Assembly: GCF_014306135.1 (NCBI RefSeq)
Contig: NZ_JACRWD010000001.1
Coordinates: forward strand, 1,116,001 to 1,180,000
Length of the DNA stretch: 64,000 nucleotides
Direction: 5' to 3'
Source of the DNA: Paraclostridium hominis
GTDB taxonomy: Bacteria > Bacillota > Clostridia > Peptostreptococcales > Peptostreptococcaceae
How positions within the stretch are numbered: position 1 is the first letter of the stretch; every line of letters starts with the position of its first letter. Position numbers and translations under genes: made by a program. The notes below the pieces were generated by a model, which searched no databases, was not told where the DNA came from, and saw only the letters and a program-made list of their open reading frames with translations. Below, one piece after another: positions 1 to 8,152 of this stretch.

Positions 1-83
1 AATATAATAAATTATTATTATCAATTCTATCTTAATAACTAAATTTGTACTGTGAAAAAACTTATGTATTTCTAAAAAAAATA

Positions 84-104
84 CTACCATAAAAATTATG
101 GTAG
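84..104 (-). terminator. Hairpin terminator, orphaned
   Basis: A perfect 9-bp stem (CTACCATAA/TTATGGTAG) with a 3-nt loop is followed, in the minus direction, by a run of seven or eight T. It lies about 47 nt downstream of a short coding-like tail ending at 151, so it looks like the terminator of a minus-strand gene that has since decayed. Confidence 0.6.
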
Positions 105-150
105 CACTTAATAAAAGAGTAGTTATATAAATATTTTTTGTAGATTTTAT

Positions 151-600
151 TTACCAATTTCAATTTCACTTTCAAAATCAATAGATGTTTTATTATATTA
201 CAATTAACATATTTATGCAATATTTCCATAAAAAAAAGTTTAAATTATTTATTGTTTAATTTAAACTTTTTTAAGTCCATCTATTTTTTCTTGAAATCTA
301 AAATCCAATATTATAAATCTATACTTTTCTTTACGTATAAATTTTATTTTTATTATTTATTATAGATATTTTTCGTTATTTCCTACTAGGTAATATAAAC
401 CTGCGTATTTTTTATATTCTATATTCTCTCATCCTCAATTTCTAATTCTATTTAAATTCATCAATCCGTAACACATATAATTTTTTCTGTTATTTCCTAT
501 AGTTTTTTCAAATAAGTCTCTATCATTTACTATTGGAATTAATTAAAACTAACAATATTAATAATGCAAATACACTATATTTTCCAATTGCTTAAATATT
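151..600 (-). pseudogene. Decayed minus-strand coding remnants, unidentified
   Basis: The first 816 bases contain no intact gene. Reading the minus strand by hand gives several open segments in different frames, separated by stops: one starting near 600 with HKELGKSIFKQLENIVYLHY and a stop, one at about 546-360 that includes NDRDLFEKTIGNN and YAGLYYLVGNNEKYL with two internal stops, a tail at about 350-261 ending FQEKIDGLKKV, and a tail at about 198-151 ending FESEIEIGK. Their composition is protein-like and two tails run into hairpins, so this looks like one or more decayed genes. I do not recognise the family. From 600 to 816 I see only a terminator and AT-rich DNA. Confidence 0.35.
231..272 (-). 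terminator. Hairpin terminator overlapping a decayed tail
   Basis: An A-rich/T-rich stem (AAAAAAAGTTTAAATTA paired with its complement) with a loop of about 9 nt. It overlaps the stop codon of the coding-like tail ending at 261 and could act in both directions. Confidence 0.5.
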
Positions 601-621
601 GATTTACCTAATTCTTTATGT

Positions 622-655
622 AAAAAAGGAGCTTCATTTCAATAAAGCTCCTTTT
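622..655 (-). terminator. Rho-independent terminator
   Basis: A strong stem AAAAAAGGAGCTT / AAGCTCCTTTTT around a loop of about 9 nt, with flanking A and T runs that allow action on both strands. It lies about 160 nt past the end of the UDG-like gene and is the nearest terminator for it. Confidence 0.65.
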
Positions 656-816
656 TAGATTAGATATCACCTTTTATTTATAAATTCATTTTAAAATATA
701 TATTCACTAACTTATCCAACGTAAATTGCACAATAAAACAGATATTTTCCTCAACACAAAAACTGGGTAATTACTTATTATTTGTTAGGTGAGTATTAAA
801 TATATTATATACTTTA

Positions 817-1563
817 CTAAAACCCACTATTTTCTTTAATTTGCTTTATTAAATTTTCTCTATTTTCTTCCAGTTGAATAACTCTATTTACATTAGCTCC
901 TGATGGATGTGGAAATCCTTTAAGAATCTGTTTTTCACAAATAATTCCTTCTTCCGATAATTTATACAGTACCTCTTCAACAGCCCTGCCTAAGGGTATT
1001 ATTAATATATCTTTTAAATTTTCAATGTTGTTAACCTCTTTAATAAAATTATCATATACATATTTCATTAAAAACTCACTTTTTAATAATTTAGGTGTAT
1101 GTCCTGAATAATTCTGTTTTTTTACAAATACAGGGTAAGGTACCAATGATACAGTATGTAGTAAGTAATCTTTGTCTTCAAATAAGTCAGTACAACTATT
1201 TATACTTAACGCCTCATTAAGTTTTATATAATCTAACATACTAATTATATTTTTTCTTAAGCTTCCACTAAATCTACCAGCCACCTTACATTTATATTGA
1301 ATTTCTTCAATATTAGTTTCTAACTCTAGTTCTTTTCGAGCAGTGGAAATAGCTGTGCTCATTTGTTGAAATCCAGGTGTTATTCCAACAATAAATATCT
1401 TAGCTTTTGAGTTTAAATAATCATTATGTGGAGCATAATATATTTTTATATTCCCACTTTTTTCTATAAGTAAATCATCTATTAATAATTCATTTTTTTC
1501 ATATTTATCTTTTATAGGAAGCTGTTTTATAACTTCTTCATATTCATGTAATGTTTTTTTCAT
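817..1563 (-). CDS. Uracil-DNA glycosylase superfamily protein
   Basis: Predicted 248-residue soluble protein. Two motifs suggest the UDG fold: GITPG at residues 60-64, in the position of the family's active-site/water-activating loop (usually G-x-D/N-P-G), and HPSGAN at 219-224, matching the C-terminal HPSP-type loop that enters the DNA minor groove. The usual aspartate or asparagine of the first motif is replaced by threonine, so glycosylase activity is not assured; some members of this superfamily have no known DNA-repair role. The start follows a GAGGAG SD. It stands alone, divergent from nothing obvious, downstream of the broken CNNM-type gene. Confidence 0.6.
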   Translation of the reverse strand: MKKTLHEYEEVIKQLPIKDKYEKNELLIDDLLIEKSGNIKIYYAPHNDYLNSKAKIFIVGITPGFQQMSTAISTARKELELETNIEEIQYKCKVAGRFSGSLRKNIISMLDYIKLNEALSINSCTDLFEDKDYLLHTVSLVPYPVFVKKQNYSGHTPKLLKSEFLMKYVYDNFIKEVNNIENLKDILIIPLGRAVEEVLYKLSEEGIICEKQILKGFPHPSGANVNRVIQLEENRENLIKQIKENSGF

Positions 1564-1657
1564 ATGCTCCTCGCTATCTTAGTTTTTATTATTTATATAT
1601 ACACTTTTTATTACACTTATAACAACTGATTATATTACGCTCATAACTATATTTTTA

Positions 1658-2968
1658 TTATTTATCAGATAAATCCTTAATCAATAATTTGTTTATTCTT
1701 TTTCTATCACATTTTAATATAATAAACTCATAATTTTTATAAGTAAACTTGTCATTAACTTGTGGATATGACTCTAATTGAATATAAGCCCATCCTCCTA
1801 TAGTATCGATGTTTTCATCTTCAATGTTTATATATAAAAGTTCGGTTATATCTTCAATAAGTACCTTCCCATCTACAATATAACTGTTATCTTCAGTTCT
1901 AATAATTGCATCTTCTTCCTCATCAAACTCATCTTGAATTTCACCCACAATTTCTTCTAAAATATCTTCGATAGTTATTAATCCAGCAGTCCCTCCATAC
2001 TCATCAATAATTAAAGCTACTTGTACTTTTTCTTTTTTAAATATTTTAAGAAGTTAACTTATTAACATAGATTCTGGAACAAGTTTAATCTCACGAATAA
2101 TATTTTTTATATCTTGGCCATTACCTTCAATCTTTTGCTTATATAAATCCTTTATATGTATAAATCCAATAACATTGTCTTTATTACCTTTACATACAGG
2201 ATATCTAGTAAGCTGTTCATTTAATGTGTATGATATAATATCATCAAAAGAGTCTTCTATGAAAATATTTATAATATCAGTACGTGGGACCATTATTTCT
2301 TTTACAGTTTTATCAGAAAAATCAAATATATTATCAACAAGAGTTAATTCAGTTTTATCTACTAAACCATGCTTATAACTTTCTTCAATCAATAACTTTA
2401 TTTCCTCATCAGTATGAACTGATTCATGTTCATCAACTTGAGAAAGCCCAAATATCTTTAATATCCAATTAGTACTATGGTTAAATATCCACATAACTGG
2501 ATATGTTACTTTATAAAAAAGTATAAGTGGAAAAGCTGTGCTTAAAGCTATTTTTTCTGAACTTACAATTGCTAGTGATTTAGGAACCAATTCCCCAAAT
2601 ACAATATGACAACCAGTTATAATTGAAAATGCAATAATAAATGCAATTGAATGTTCGGCACTTGGTGGTAAATGAAATAGATTAAATATTGGCATTAATA
2701 GACGTAACACAGCAGGCTCTCCTACCCATCCTAGACCTAAAGATGCTAAAGTTATTCCAAGCTGGCAAGCTGATAAATATGAATTTAAATCTTTAACAAC
2801 GATTAAAGTGTTCTTAGCACGTTTATTGTCTTGAAGTGCTAATGTTTCTATCCTAGATTTTCTCACTTTTACCATAGCAAACTCTGTAGCAACGAAAAAT
2901 CCATTTAAAAATACAAGAAAAAATACTACAAGTATATTTATAAAAATAATCATATATGTATTATTCAC
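1658..2968 (-). pseudogene. CNNM/CorC (HlyC) membrane protein, broken by one in-frame TAA
   Basis: The reading frame runs unbroken for 436 codons except for a single TAA at 2054-2056 (codon 305). The N-terminal part has the DUF21 transmembrane domain (GFFVATEFAMVKVRKSR near residue 25, SACQLGITLASLGLGWVGEP, GELVPKSLAI) and the first CBS domain. The stop falls in the second CBS domain, and the frame continues with VALIIDEYGGTAGLITIEDI and a C-terminal CorC_HlyC domain (residues about 340-436). Intact relatives are about 420-440 residues and are linked to Mg2+/Co2+ efflux or tolerance. The upstream fragment alone would keep the membrane domain but lose the second CBS and CorC domains. A single substitution (for example from AAA, GAA or CAA) explains the break; a sequencing error is the alternative. 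Confidence 0.85.
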
Positions 2969-3276
2969 CTCTCAAATTAATATAAATACAAATTACTATA
3001 TAATATATTATTAACATTTTACAATTAAATAAAAGTTAAATTATCAAACTAGAATATATGTTTAAAGTTCATATAAAAATAGACCTATATTAGGTCTATT
3101 AGTTTATAGCATTTTCTATTGATTGCATGGTTTTATTTATATGATTTTGATTATATTCAATTTATATAAATGTAAATAATTATTTTTTATATTTCTAAGT
3201 ATGTTTTTAATAATGCTTAAAATAAAATAAGGTATCCAAAAAATTAGGCTAACTTATTTTTAAAAATTGTATAGTT
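2969..3276. other. Intergenic stretch with one hairpin
   Basis: About 308 bases without a gene. It contains a 10-bp hairpin at 3079-3101 (AATAGACCTA/TAGGTCTATT), plausibly the terminator of the metallopeptidase-like gene transcribed from 4452, and AT-rich DNA upstream of the CNNM-type gene. The SD GAGAGGTG sits just before the latter's start. No other signal was recognised. Confidence 0.5.
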
Positions 3277-4452
3277 TTATTTTTGTAAATTACATAGATT
3301 TTGTCCTTTTCTTAATAACTCGTTATAACTATTTTCTTGTTTTATTTCATTCATCTTACCTTCTGTAATATCATCATTTGAAATATTAAAATACTTCTTT
3401 AATATCTCATACTGAGTTTTTCCATCTTTGCCTTTTCCGTCTTCTATATCTTCTTTCCAGTTAATACCTAATTTATCCATTATTAAACCTAGTGCTGACC
3501 CTGTTTCATACTTAATAGGTCTTTTTAAGTAAGATATAGGTTTTGCTGTACCATCTGCAAAGCAATCAAATGCATGTGAGAAAGTAACATGATATGGCTT
3601 TTCTTGATTTGCAAGAACGGTTAATCTTCCACCTGTTAATTTACTGTATCTATACTCTATATATCTTGCAACTCCTTCTATAGCTTCTGTATTTGTTTCT
3701 GCCATTAACTGTGGCCACTTTTCGTATCTATAAGTACGTACAATGGTCCAATCTTTTAAATACTTTTTAATTTCTTCTTTATTGGTACTTTCCATATATT
3801 TATCTAAAAGTTTAAATTCTAATCCCATCAATGCATAATTTTCTTTACTTTCTGGGTAGTTTTCTATATATTCACCATCATTTTTATCATATGTCCAATC
3901 TTTTTGATTATATACATGGAATGATTCGTGTAATAAAAATGATGAAAAATCAAAATATAAATCTGGATTTTCTATCATTTTATGATGATACTTAAAATAA
4001 AATACATTTTCTCCATCAATGTCTAAAGTCCCAAAGTTTGAAGGAAACCAAGTTGAAATCATGTCTATATCAAATTTACTAACTCTATAAACTGGAGGCA
4101 AATTTAAAGATTTAGGCATATCTATTTTCTCTGAAATTATACTATTTTTTATTCCTTTAACATTAATAGCATATGCATACTTTCTCATAACGCCTTTATC
4201 TTGGTTAGTTCTTATTAAAATTATTGGTAATTCATTTAGTCTATAATTATCATTCCATAACTTATCACTATTTTTCTCAAACTGATTATATATATTTGAT
4301 AATTGTTCAAACATCTTCTTATCCAATGAATTAAAATCTTCATATTTAGTCTTATAGGTTTTATTTAATATAATATTAATTGCTACAACTCCAAGTAATA
4401 CAATCATAATAACAAAGGCTCCTATAAATATCTTATTGTGCTTTTTTTTCAT
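3277..4452 (-). CDS. Membrane-anchored gluzincin-type metallopeptidase-like protein
   Basis: 391 residues. A short basic N-terminus and a hydrophobic helix at about 8-30 form an uncleaved signal anchor, so the body should face the cell exterior. A zinc-binding HExxH motif, HESFH, is at 175-179. It is followed about 80 residues later by ETNTEAIEGVARYIEYR, whose glutamates (E256 or E259) are candidates for the third zinc ligand, the layout of gluzincins. I do not recognise a named family. The gene is monocistronic, divergent from the DUF2089 regulator at 4596, and has an AAGGAG SD before ATG. Substrate unknown; a cell-surface peptidase is an inference from the motif and anchor only. Confidence 0.55.
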   Translation of the reverse strand: MKKKHNKIFIGAFVIMIVLLGVVAINIILNKTYKTKYEDFNSLDKKMFEQLSNIYNQFEKNSDKLWNDNYRLNELPIILIRTNQDKGVMRKYAYAINVKGIKNSIISEKIDMPKSLNLPPVYRVSKFDIDMISTWFPSNFGTLDIDGENVFYFKYHHKMIENPDLYFDFSSFLLHESFHVYNQKDWTYDKNDGEYIENYPESKENYALMGLEFKLLDKYMESTNKEEIKKYLKDWTIVRTYRYEKWPQLMAETNTEAIEGVARYIEYRYSKLTGGRLTVLANQEKPYHVTFSHAFDCFADGTAKPISYLKRPIKYETGSALGLIMDKLGINWKEDIEDGKGKDGKTQYEILKKYFNISNDDITEGKMNEIKQENSYNELLRKGQNLCNLQK

Positions 4453-4595
4453 TAGTTTTTTATTCTCCTTTATGTATTTAAAAATTTTTTTAATTTTTTA
4501 ATTTTATTCAAGATAACTTTAGTATTGACTTTAATATTATTAAAATTTATATTAATTATATTAAAGTCTTTAAATTTATGCAAGAGGTGATACAT

Positions 4596-4892
4596 ATGAA
4601 TAAATTACCAGAATGGATAGAAAACTTAGATGAGGAAGATATAAATTTCATAAAAAAATTTATACTTTCATCTGGCTCATTAAAAGAAGTTGCTACTTTG
4701 TATGGAGTAACTTATCCAACTGTAAGATTGAGATTGGATAAGTTGATTCAAAAAATAAAATTAAATGAGTCTAAAACTAATGAACCTTATATTATGTTGA
4801 TAAAAAAATTAGCATTAGAAGATAAACTAGATTTTGATACTGCTAAAATTTTAATTTCAGAATACAAAAACCTAAAGAAAGAAGGTAAATAG
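4596..4892 (+). CDS. DUF2089-family small DNA-binding protein
   Basis: 98 residues from the ATG at 4596. An in-frame ATG at 4578 lies before the SD (GAGGTGAT, 4585-4592), so 4596 is the better start. Residues about 10-60 form a helix-turn-helix region (KFILSSGSLKEVATLYGVTYPTVRLRLDKLI in outline: a helix, a turn at YGVTYPT, then a recognition helix VRLRLDKL), as in DUF2089 proteins, which are small sigma-like regulators often paired with a membrane protein. The next gene starts 1 nt after its stop and encodes such a membrane protein, so the two form an operon. Target unknown. Confidence 0.7.
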   Translation: MNKLPEWIENLDEEDINFIKKFILSSGSLKEVATLYGVTYPTVRLRLDKLIQKIKLNESKTNEPYIMLIKKLALEDKLDFDTAKILISEYKNLKKEGK

Positions 4893-4893
4893 T

Positions 4894-5211
4894 ATGTTAT
4901 TAATTACAAATATTTTAATTAGCTTATTATTAATAGTTGTTGTTATAATAGCTCAAACTAAACTTTCTAGTAATGAGAATAAATTTTTAGGGTTGGTTTT
5001 TCCATCAATTAGTTTTATATTTTCTATTTTACTGATTAGTTTTACTTTCTCTATAGATAGTTTAGACGTTAGTGGAATTTTTACTTTTATATTAACATTA
5101 ATTTTATTTAATATCCCTACACTAGTATTGTTAGCAATTTATTATTTTAGTCGTAAAAAAATAAAGAAAAACAGTGCTATAGATAGGATGAATATTCAAG
5201 ATTTAGAGTAA
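4894..5211 (+). CDS. Small three-helix membrane protein
   Basis: 105 residues with three strongly hydrophobic segments (about 2-22, 32-52, 60-86) and a short basic cytoplasmic tail (SRKKIKKN). It starts 1 nt after the DUF2089 regulator stop, with SD AAGAAGG, so it is translationally linked to it. No family recognised; by context it could be the membrane partner or target of that regulator. A strong terminator follows at once. Confidence 0.6.
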   Translation: MLLITNILISLLLIVVVIIAQTKLSSNENKFLGLVFPSISFIFSILLISFTFSIDSLDVSGIFTFILTLILFNIPTLVLLAIYYFSRKKIKKNSAIDRMNIQDLE

Positions 5212-5215
5212 GATA

Positions 5216-5261
5216 AAAAGTGAAGTCATTAGAATTACTTAATTTCAATGACTTCACTTTT
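5216..5261 (+). terminator. Rho-independent terminator
   Basis: A 15-bp perfect stem beginning AAAAGTGAAGTCATT, with a loop of about 16 nt and T-rich 3' side, closes the DUF2089/membrane protein operon. Confidence 0.8.
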
Positions 5262-5373
5262 GTCGTTTTATATCTTTCGTATATTATTCCCGTCATTTGT
5301 ATAAATTTACACACTGAAAATATTGTCCTATTCTGCTACAATTTACTCATAATATAAAATATAGGGGTATAAT

Positions 5374-5649
5374 ATGAAAGTTAATTTTAAATCTAAAATA
5401 TTTTGTTTGATTGTAGCAATAATGTTGATATCAGGATTTTATATTTTTCAAACCAAATTAAACTCTACTAAAACTCTCCTTTAATATATCTCAAAAAAAT
5501 CTAGTCAATTTCAAGCTGTTATAAATTTAGTTGTAATACCTAATATAGACACTTTAAAAGAAGTTGGTTATATAGCTTTCTTTTTACTAGTTATACTTTT
5601 TTGTAGATTTGTACAAAATGAATATTTTAAAGTAAATAAAAATAACTAA
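5374..5649 (+). pseudogene. Small membrane protein broken by one in-frame TAA
   Basis: ATG at 5374 follows an AGGGGT SD. 36 codons (MKVNFKSKIFCLIVAIMLIS...) contain one transmembrane helix at about 9-26 and end at TAA 5482-5484. The same frame then stays open for 54 more codons with a second hydrophobic helix (YIAFFLLVILFCRF) and a basic tail, ending TAA at 5647. Without the internal stop this would be a 91-residue two-helix membrane protein. I do not recognise it. The hairpin at its end supports a real transcription unit. A two-ORF arrangement is possible, but the second half lacks its own start with an SD. Confidence 0.45.
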
Positions 5650-5687
5650 AAGGATTGATGTATTGCACACTCTTCCTTTTAGTTATT
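5641..5687 (+). terminator. Hairpin terminator
   Basis: A 14-bp perfect stem AATAACTAAAAGGA / TCCTTTTAGTTATT with a loop of about 19 nt, overlapping the end of the small broken membrane gene. The 3' side ends in T-rich DNA. Confidence 0.65.
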
Positions 5688-5727
5688 TCATAAACTTCTT
5701 CTATACAATTTTAATCAATTACAATAT

Positions 5728-5901
5728 CTATTCATTACCAGTAATCTTACGAGATTTAAAGGCATTTTCATCCGCTTTATTTTTTATTAAAACTTCATTT
5801 GAAAAATTTCATTCTGTACTATAATCTTTACTATATATTTCTTCTTTTTCTACATTATTATCATTAGTAATATCATCTACGGTTTTAATACTAATAACCT
5901 T
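5728..5901 (-). pseudogene. Unidentified coding remnant with one internal TGA
   Basis: On the minus strand a frame opens after a TAG near 5902 and reads KVISIKTVDDITNDNNVEKE... for 30 codons, meets TGA at 5809-5811, then continues NFSNEVLIKNKADENAF... to TAG at 5728. The composition is acidic and protein-like and unlike the surrounding noncoding DNA. No start with an SD is visible, so this looks like the 3' part of a lost gene. Family unknown. Confidence 0.3.
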
Positions 5902-5930
5902 CTAATTATATAAGTATTTTTTGCTTATCA

Positions 5931-5980
5931 ATTTATATAAATTTAATTATTGTTCATTTGCAATTTTTAATTCATCATTT
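5931..5980. repeat. 50-bp direct repeat, copy 1 (partner at 6976-7025)
   Basis: By hand alignment 48 of 50 bases match 6976-7025, same orientation, 1045 bp apart. Both copies cover the last codons of a minus-strand ORF (NDELKIANEQ here, NDELKLGNEQ in the kinase) and the bases just after the stop. Confidence 0.8.
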
Positions 5981-6045
5981 AATAGTACAGCCCCTGCTGC
6001 TAATATAAATGGTACTATCATTAAAGTTCCTAATATTATTGTCAT
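5947..6045 (-). CDS. Predicted 32-residue membrane peptide
   Basis: ATG at 6045 follows a clear SD (GGGAG, spacing about 9) and opens 32 codons: MTIILGTLMIVPFILAAGAV, then LLNDELKIANEQ, stop. The first 22 residues form one hydrophobic helix and the tail is charged. Upstream is a promoter-like block with TATAAT that recurs at 44506-44584. The DNA of the last 11 codons and 16 bases beyond the stop is almost identical to the 3' end of the histidine kinase gene at 6976-7025. Function unknown; KdpF-like or regulatory peptides are possible, but nothing in the sequence decides this. Confidence 0.45.
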   Translation of the reverse strand: MTIILGTLMIVPFILAAGAVLLNDELKIANEQ

Positions 6046-6075
6046 ATACAATCACTCCCAATGTCTTATTTATTT

Positions 6076-6152
6076 GATAAGTTTATTATACATGCTCAAC
6101 CTTAAAATAGCCTTGCGTCAATCTTAAATATTCCTTACATTTTTGATAGATA
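6076..6152 (-). promoter_or_regulatory. Promoter-like module before the 32-aa peptide gene
   Basis: A block of about 77 bp that is clearly similar to 44506-44584 in the same orientation. In the minus direction it holds a conserved ATCAAAAATGTAAG box, a TTGAC/GG box and a conserved ATGTATAAT. It ends about 30 nt before the SD of the small peptide gene. The TATAAT is a good -10; no canonically spaced -35 is evident, which suggests an activator site. Confidence 0.45.
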
Positions 6153-6184
6153 TAAAAATGCCGCAATTTATATTTTTATTAGTT

Positions 6185-6778
6185 TTATTTCAATAATTCT
6201 TTAAATTTTTCAATATCATCTTTATAAATATATACAGTTTTAACTTTATTATCATCAAAAGTTAATACTAATTCTCTATACTTAATTCCTTTAAAAGAAG
6301 TTTTAAACTCATAGCTCTTTACACTGCTAAAACGATATAATCTACCATTCTCTAATATTAAACCTTCTTTATATAATATTCCTTGTTTTGAATCGATTTT
6401 AATATCTCTCTCTATTGATATAAACATTAATAACCATACAATAGCATTTATAATATATATAAATTCAAATTGATCCATAAAAGGAGCTGTAAAAAAATTT
6501 CCAATTATATACTTAAAATCTATATCAAAATTAATAATAGGTACAATCGCAGATATGTAAGTAAAAGAAAAACTATCTTCTAATCTACTTTTACAATATA
6601 GATTGATTTTTTCAGAAAATTCCCCCTTATAAATCTTCCTATTAATTACACATGTTATGTATACATATATTAGATATATAGTAAAGCCAGTAGTTGATAT
6701 AGTAAATAAATATATGTTTTTTATTATAATAGATAATAAAACTAAGACTATAAATACTATTATCGATAGTTTAGCCAT
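6185..6778 (-). CDS. Membrane protein with C-terminal PH-like domain
   Basis: 197 residues. Hydrophobic helices at about 4-22 and 26-46, further hydrophobic segments around 72-90 and 100-122, then a soluble C-terminus of about 70 residues rich in strands (IDSKQGILYKEGLIL, RLYRFSSVKSYEFK, YRELVLTFDDNKVKTVYI) ending in a helix. This pattern resembles bacterial PH-type (DUF5673-like) membrane proteins, but the match is structural guesswork. SD GAGGGGATG precedes ATG. It is transcribed towards the small peptide gene and away from the van-like operon's terminator. Confidence 0.4.
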   Translation of the reverse strand: MAKLSIIVFIVLVLLSIIIKNIYLFTISTTGFTIYLIYVYITCVINRKIYKGEFSEKINLYCKSRLEDSFSFTYISAIVPIINFDIDFKYIIGNFFTAPFMDQFEFIYIINAIVWLLMFISIERDIKIDSKQGILYKEGLILENGRLYRFSSVKSYEFKTSFKGIKYRELVLTFDDNKVKTVYIYKDDIEKFKELLK

Positions 6779-6943
6779 TTCATCCCCTCCATTTAATTTT
6801 GAAATATCATTTTTAACATTATCACAAATCCATTATTTATTAATAAATTTGGATTAATATATGGATATTTTGGAGTGAAATAATTATTTAAACATCCAAC
6901 CTAAGTCATTTCTTAATTTATAAAAAATTAATTAGTATTTAAA

Positions 6944-6976
6944 AATAAAAACATCCAACTTAATGGATGCTTTTTA
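6944..6976 (-). terminator. Terminator of the two-component operon
   Basis: Stem CATCCA/TGGATG flanked by A/T pairs, with T runs on both sides, lies 16 nt after the histidine kinase stop. It can also end transcription on the plus strand. Confidence 0.65.
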
Positions 6977-7025
6977 TTTATATAAATTTAATTATTGTTC
7001 ATTTCCAAGTTTTAATTCATCATTT
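6976..7025. repeat. 50-bp direct repeat, copy 2 (partner at 5931-5980)
   Basis: Covers the last 11 codons of the histidine kinase gene and its 3' flank. 48 of 50 bases match 5931-5980. Confidence 0.8.
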
Positions 7026-8152
7026 ATTAAAGGTAGTTTAACTTCAAATACCGTTTCATTACTATCGCTAGTAACTGAAATTTCTCCACCATGTATTTCT
7101 ATAATATTTTTAGTAATAGCTAGTCCTAACCCTGAGCCTCCATCATCTCTATTTCTAGATTTTTCTACTCTATAAAATCTATCAAATATATGAGGTAAAT
7201 CCAGTACAGGTATTGGCTCTCCATAATTTATAACTTTAACTATTGCCATTTCACCTTTTTTCTCAGTTACAATATCAATATAGTAGCCATCTTTTCCATA
7301 CTTCATTGCATTAGTAATTAAATTTTCAAAAGCTCTTACTAATTTAATAGGATCAGCTTCTATTATACATTTATCTTCGGAAAAATTTAATCTGCCTTCC
7401 ATGTGTGCTTCTTTAAATTGATACTCAAAATGAGATACTATTTGACCTATTAACTCAACCAAATTTATTTTAACTTTATTAAGTTTCATTGTATTATTTT
7501 GCATTTTTGTAAGATCAAATAAATCGTCTATAAGTATTTTTAAAGTATTTGACTTTTCATAAGCTATACTTGTATAATATCTAAGCTGAACTTCATCCTT
7601 ATACTTATCATCTTCTATAAGACTTAAATATCCTATTATTGATGTTAAAGGAGTTCTCAGGTCATGAGATACATTAGTAATTAAATCTGTTTTTGTTTGT
7701 TGAGCCATTCTTTCTTCTATTGTTATATTTCTTAATTGTGAAACTATATTATTTATATTATCTGCTAGACTTTTTATATTTCCTGAATCATTTACATCTA
7801 TTACATGTTCTAAATTACCATTTGCCATTATCTCTACACTTTCTATAAGTGATACTATATTTTTACTTTTCTTATATGTGATAAGTATGTATATTGATGT
7901 AGTAACAACTATAAATAGCACTGTATAAACTAACTCTCCTGGTGAATTATGCTTTAAATACATAAAATAATCAACAATATAGTTTATTAAATCATATCTG
8001 GATGTTCTATATAATTTATCTATAATTGCACGTAATGTATAAAGCAATACTCCTGATAAAATACAACTTATTAAAAGATCAAAAATAGGTTGAAACATAT
8101 ACTTATATATTCGTGAGTTATATGATAGTTTATTTTTCAATTTTATAACCAA
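6992..8152 (-). CDS. VanS-like sensor histidine kinase
   Basis: 386 residues. Two transmembrane helices at about 22-42 and 74-93 enclose a short external loop of about 30 residues. A HAMP-like linker follows, then the HisKA domain with the phospho-acceptor in SHDLRTPL (H163), then HATPase_c with the N box NLITNAMKYG and G box GGSGLGLAI. The small sensor loop is typical of VanS-type and other intramembrane-sensing kinases. Its start overlaps the response-regulator gene by 23 nt, so they are translationally coupled. The D,D-carboxypeptidase at the operon head suggests a cell-wall stimulus or glycopeptides; that is inference. The C-terminal tail NDELKLGNEQ is shared with the small peptide at 5947. 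Confidence 0.88.
   Translation of the reverse strand: MVIKLKNKLSYNSRIYKYMFQPIFDLLISCILSGVLLYTLRAIIDKLYRTSRYDLINYIVDYFMYLKHNSPGELVYTVLFIVVTTSIYILITYKKSKNIVSLIESVEIMANGNLEHVIDVNDSGNIKSLADNINNIVSQLRNITIEERMAQQTKTDLITNVSHDLRTPLTSIIGYLSLIEDDKYKDEVQLRYYTSIAYEKSNTLKILIDDLFDLTKMQNNTMKLNKVKINLVELIGQIVSHFEYQFKEAHMEGRLNFSEDKCIIEADPIKLVRAFENLITNAMKYGKDGYYIDIVTEKKGEMAIVKVINYGEPIPVLDLPHIFDRFYRVEKSRNRDDGGSGLGLAITKNIIEIHGGEISVTSDSNETVFEVKLPLINDELKLGNEQ

Noticed and set aside
2175..2472. Plus-strand ORFs within the CNNM-type gene
   Set aside because: They are antisense shadows of a clearly conserved minus-strand protein and have no SD.
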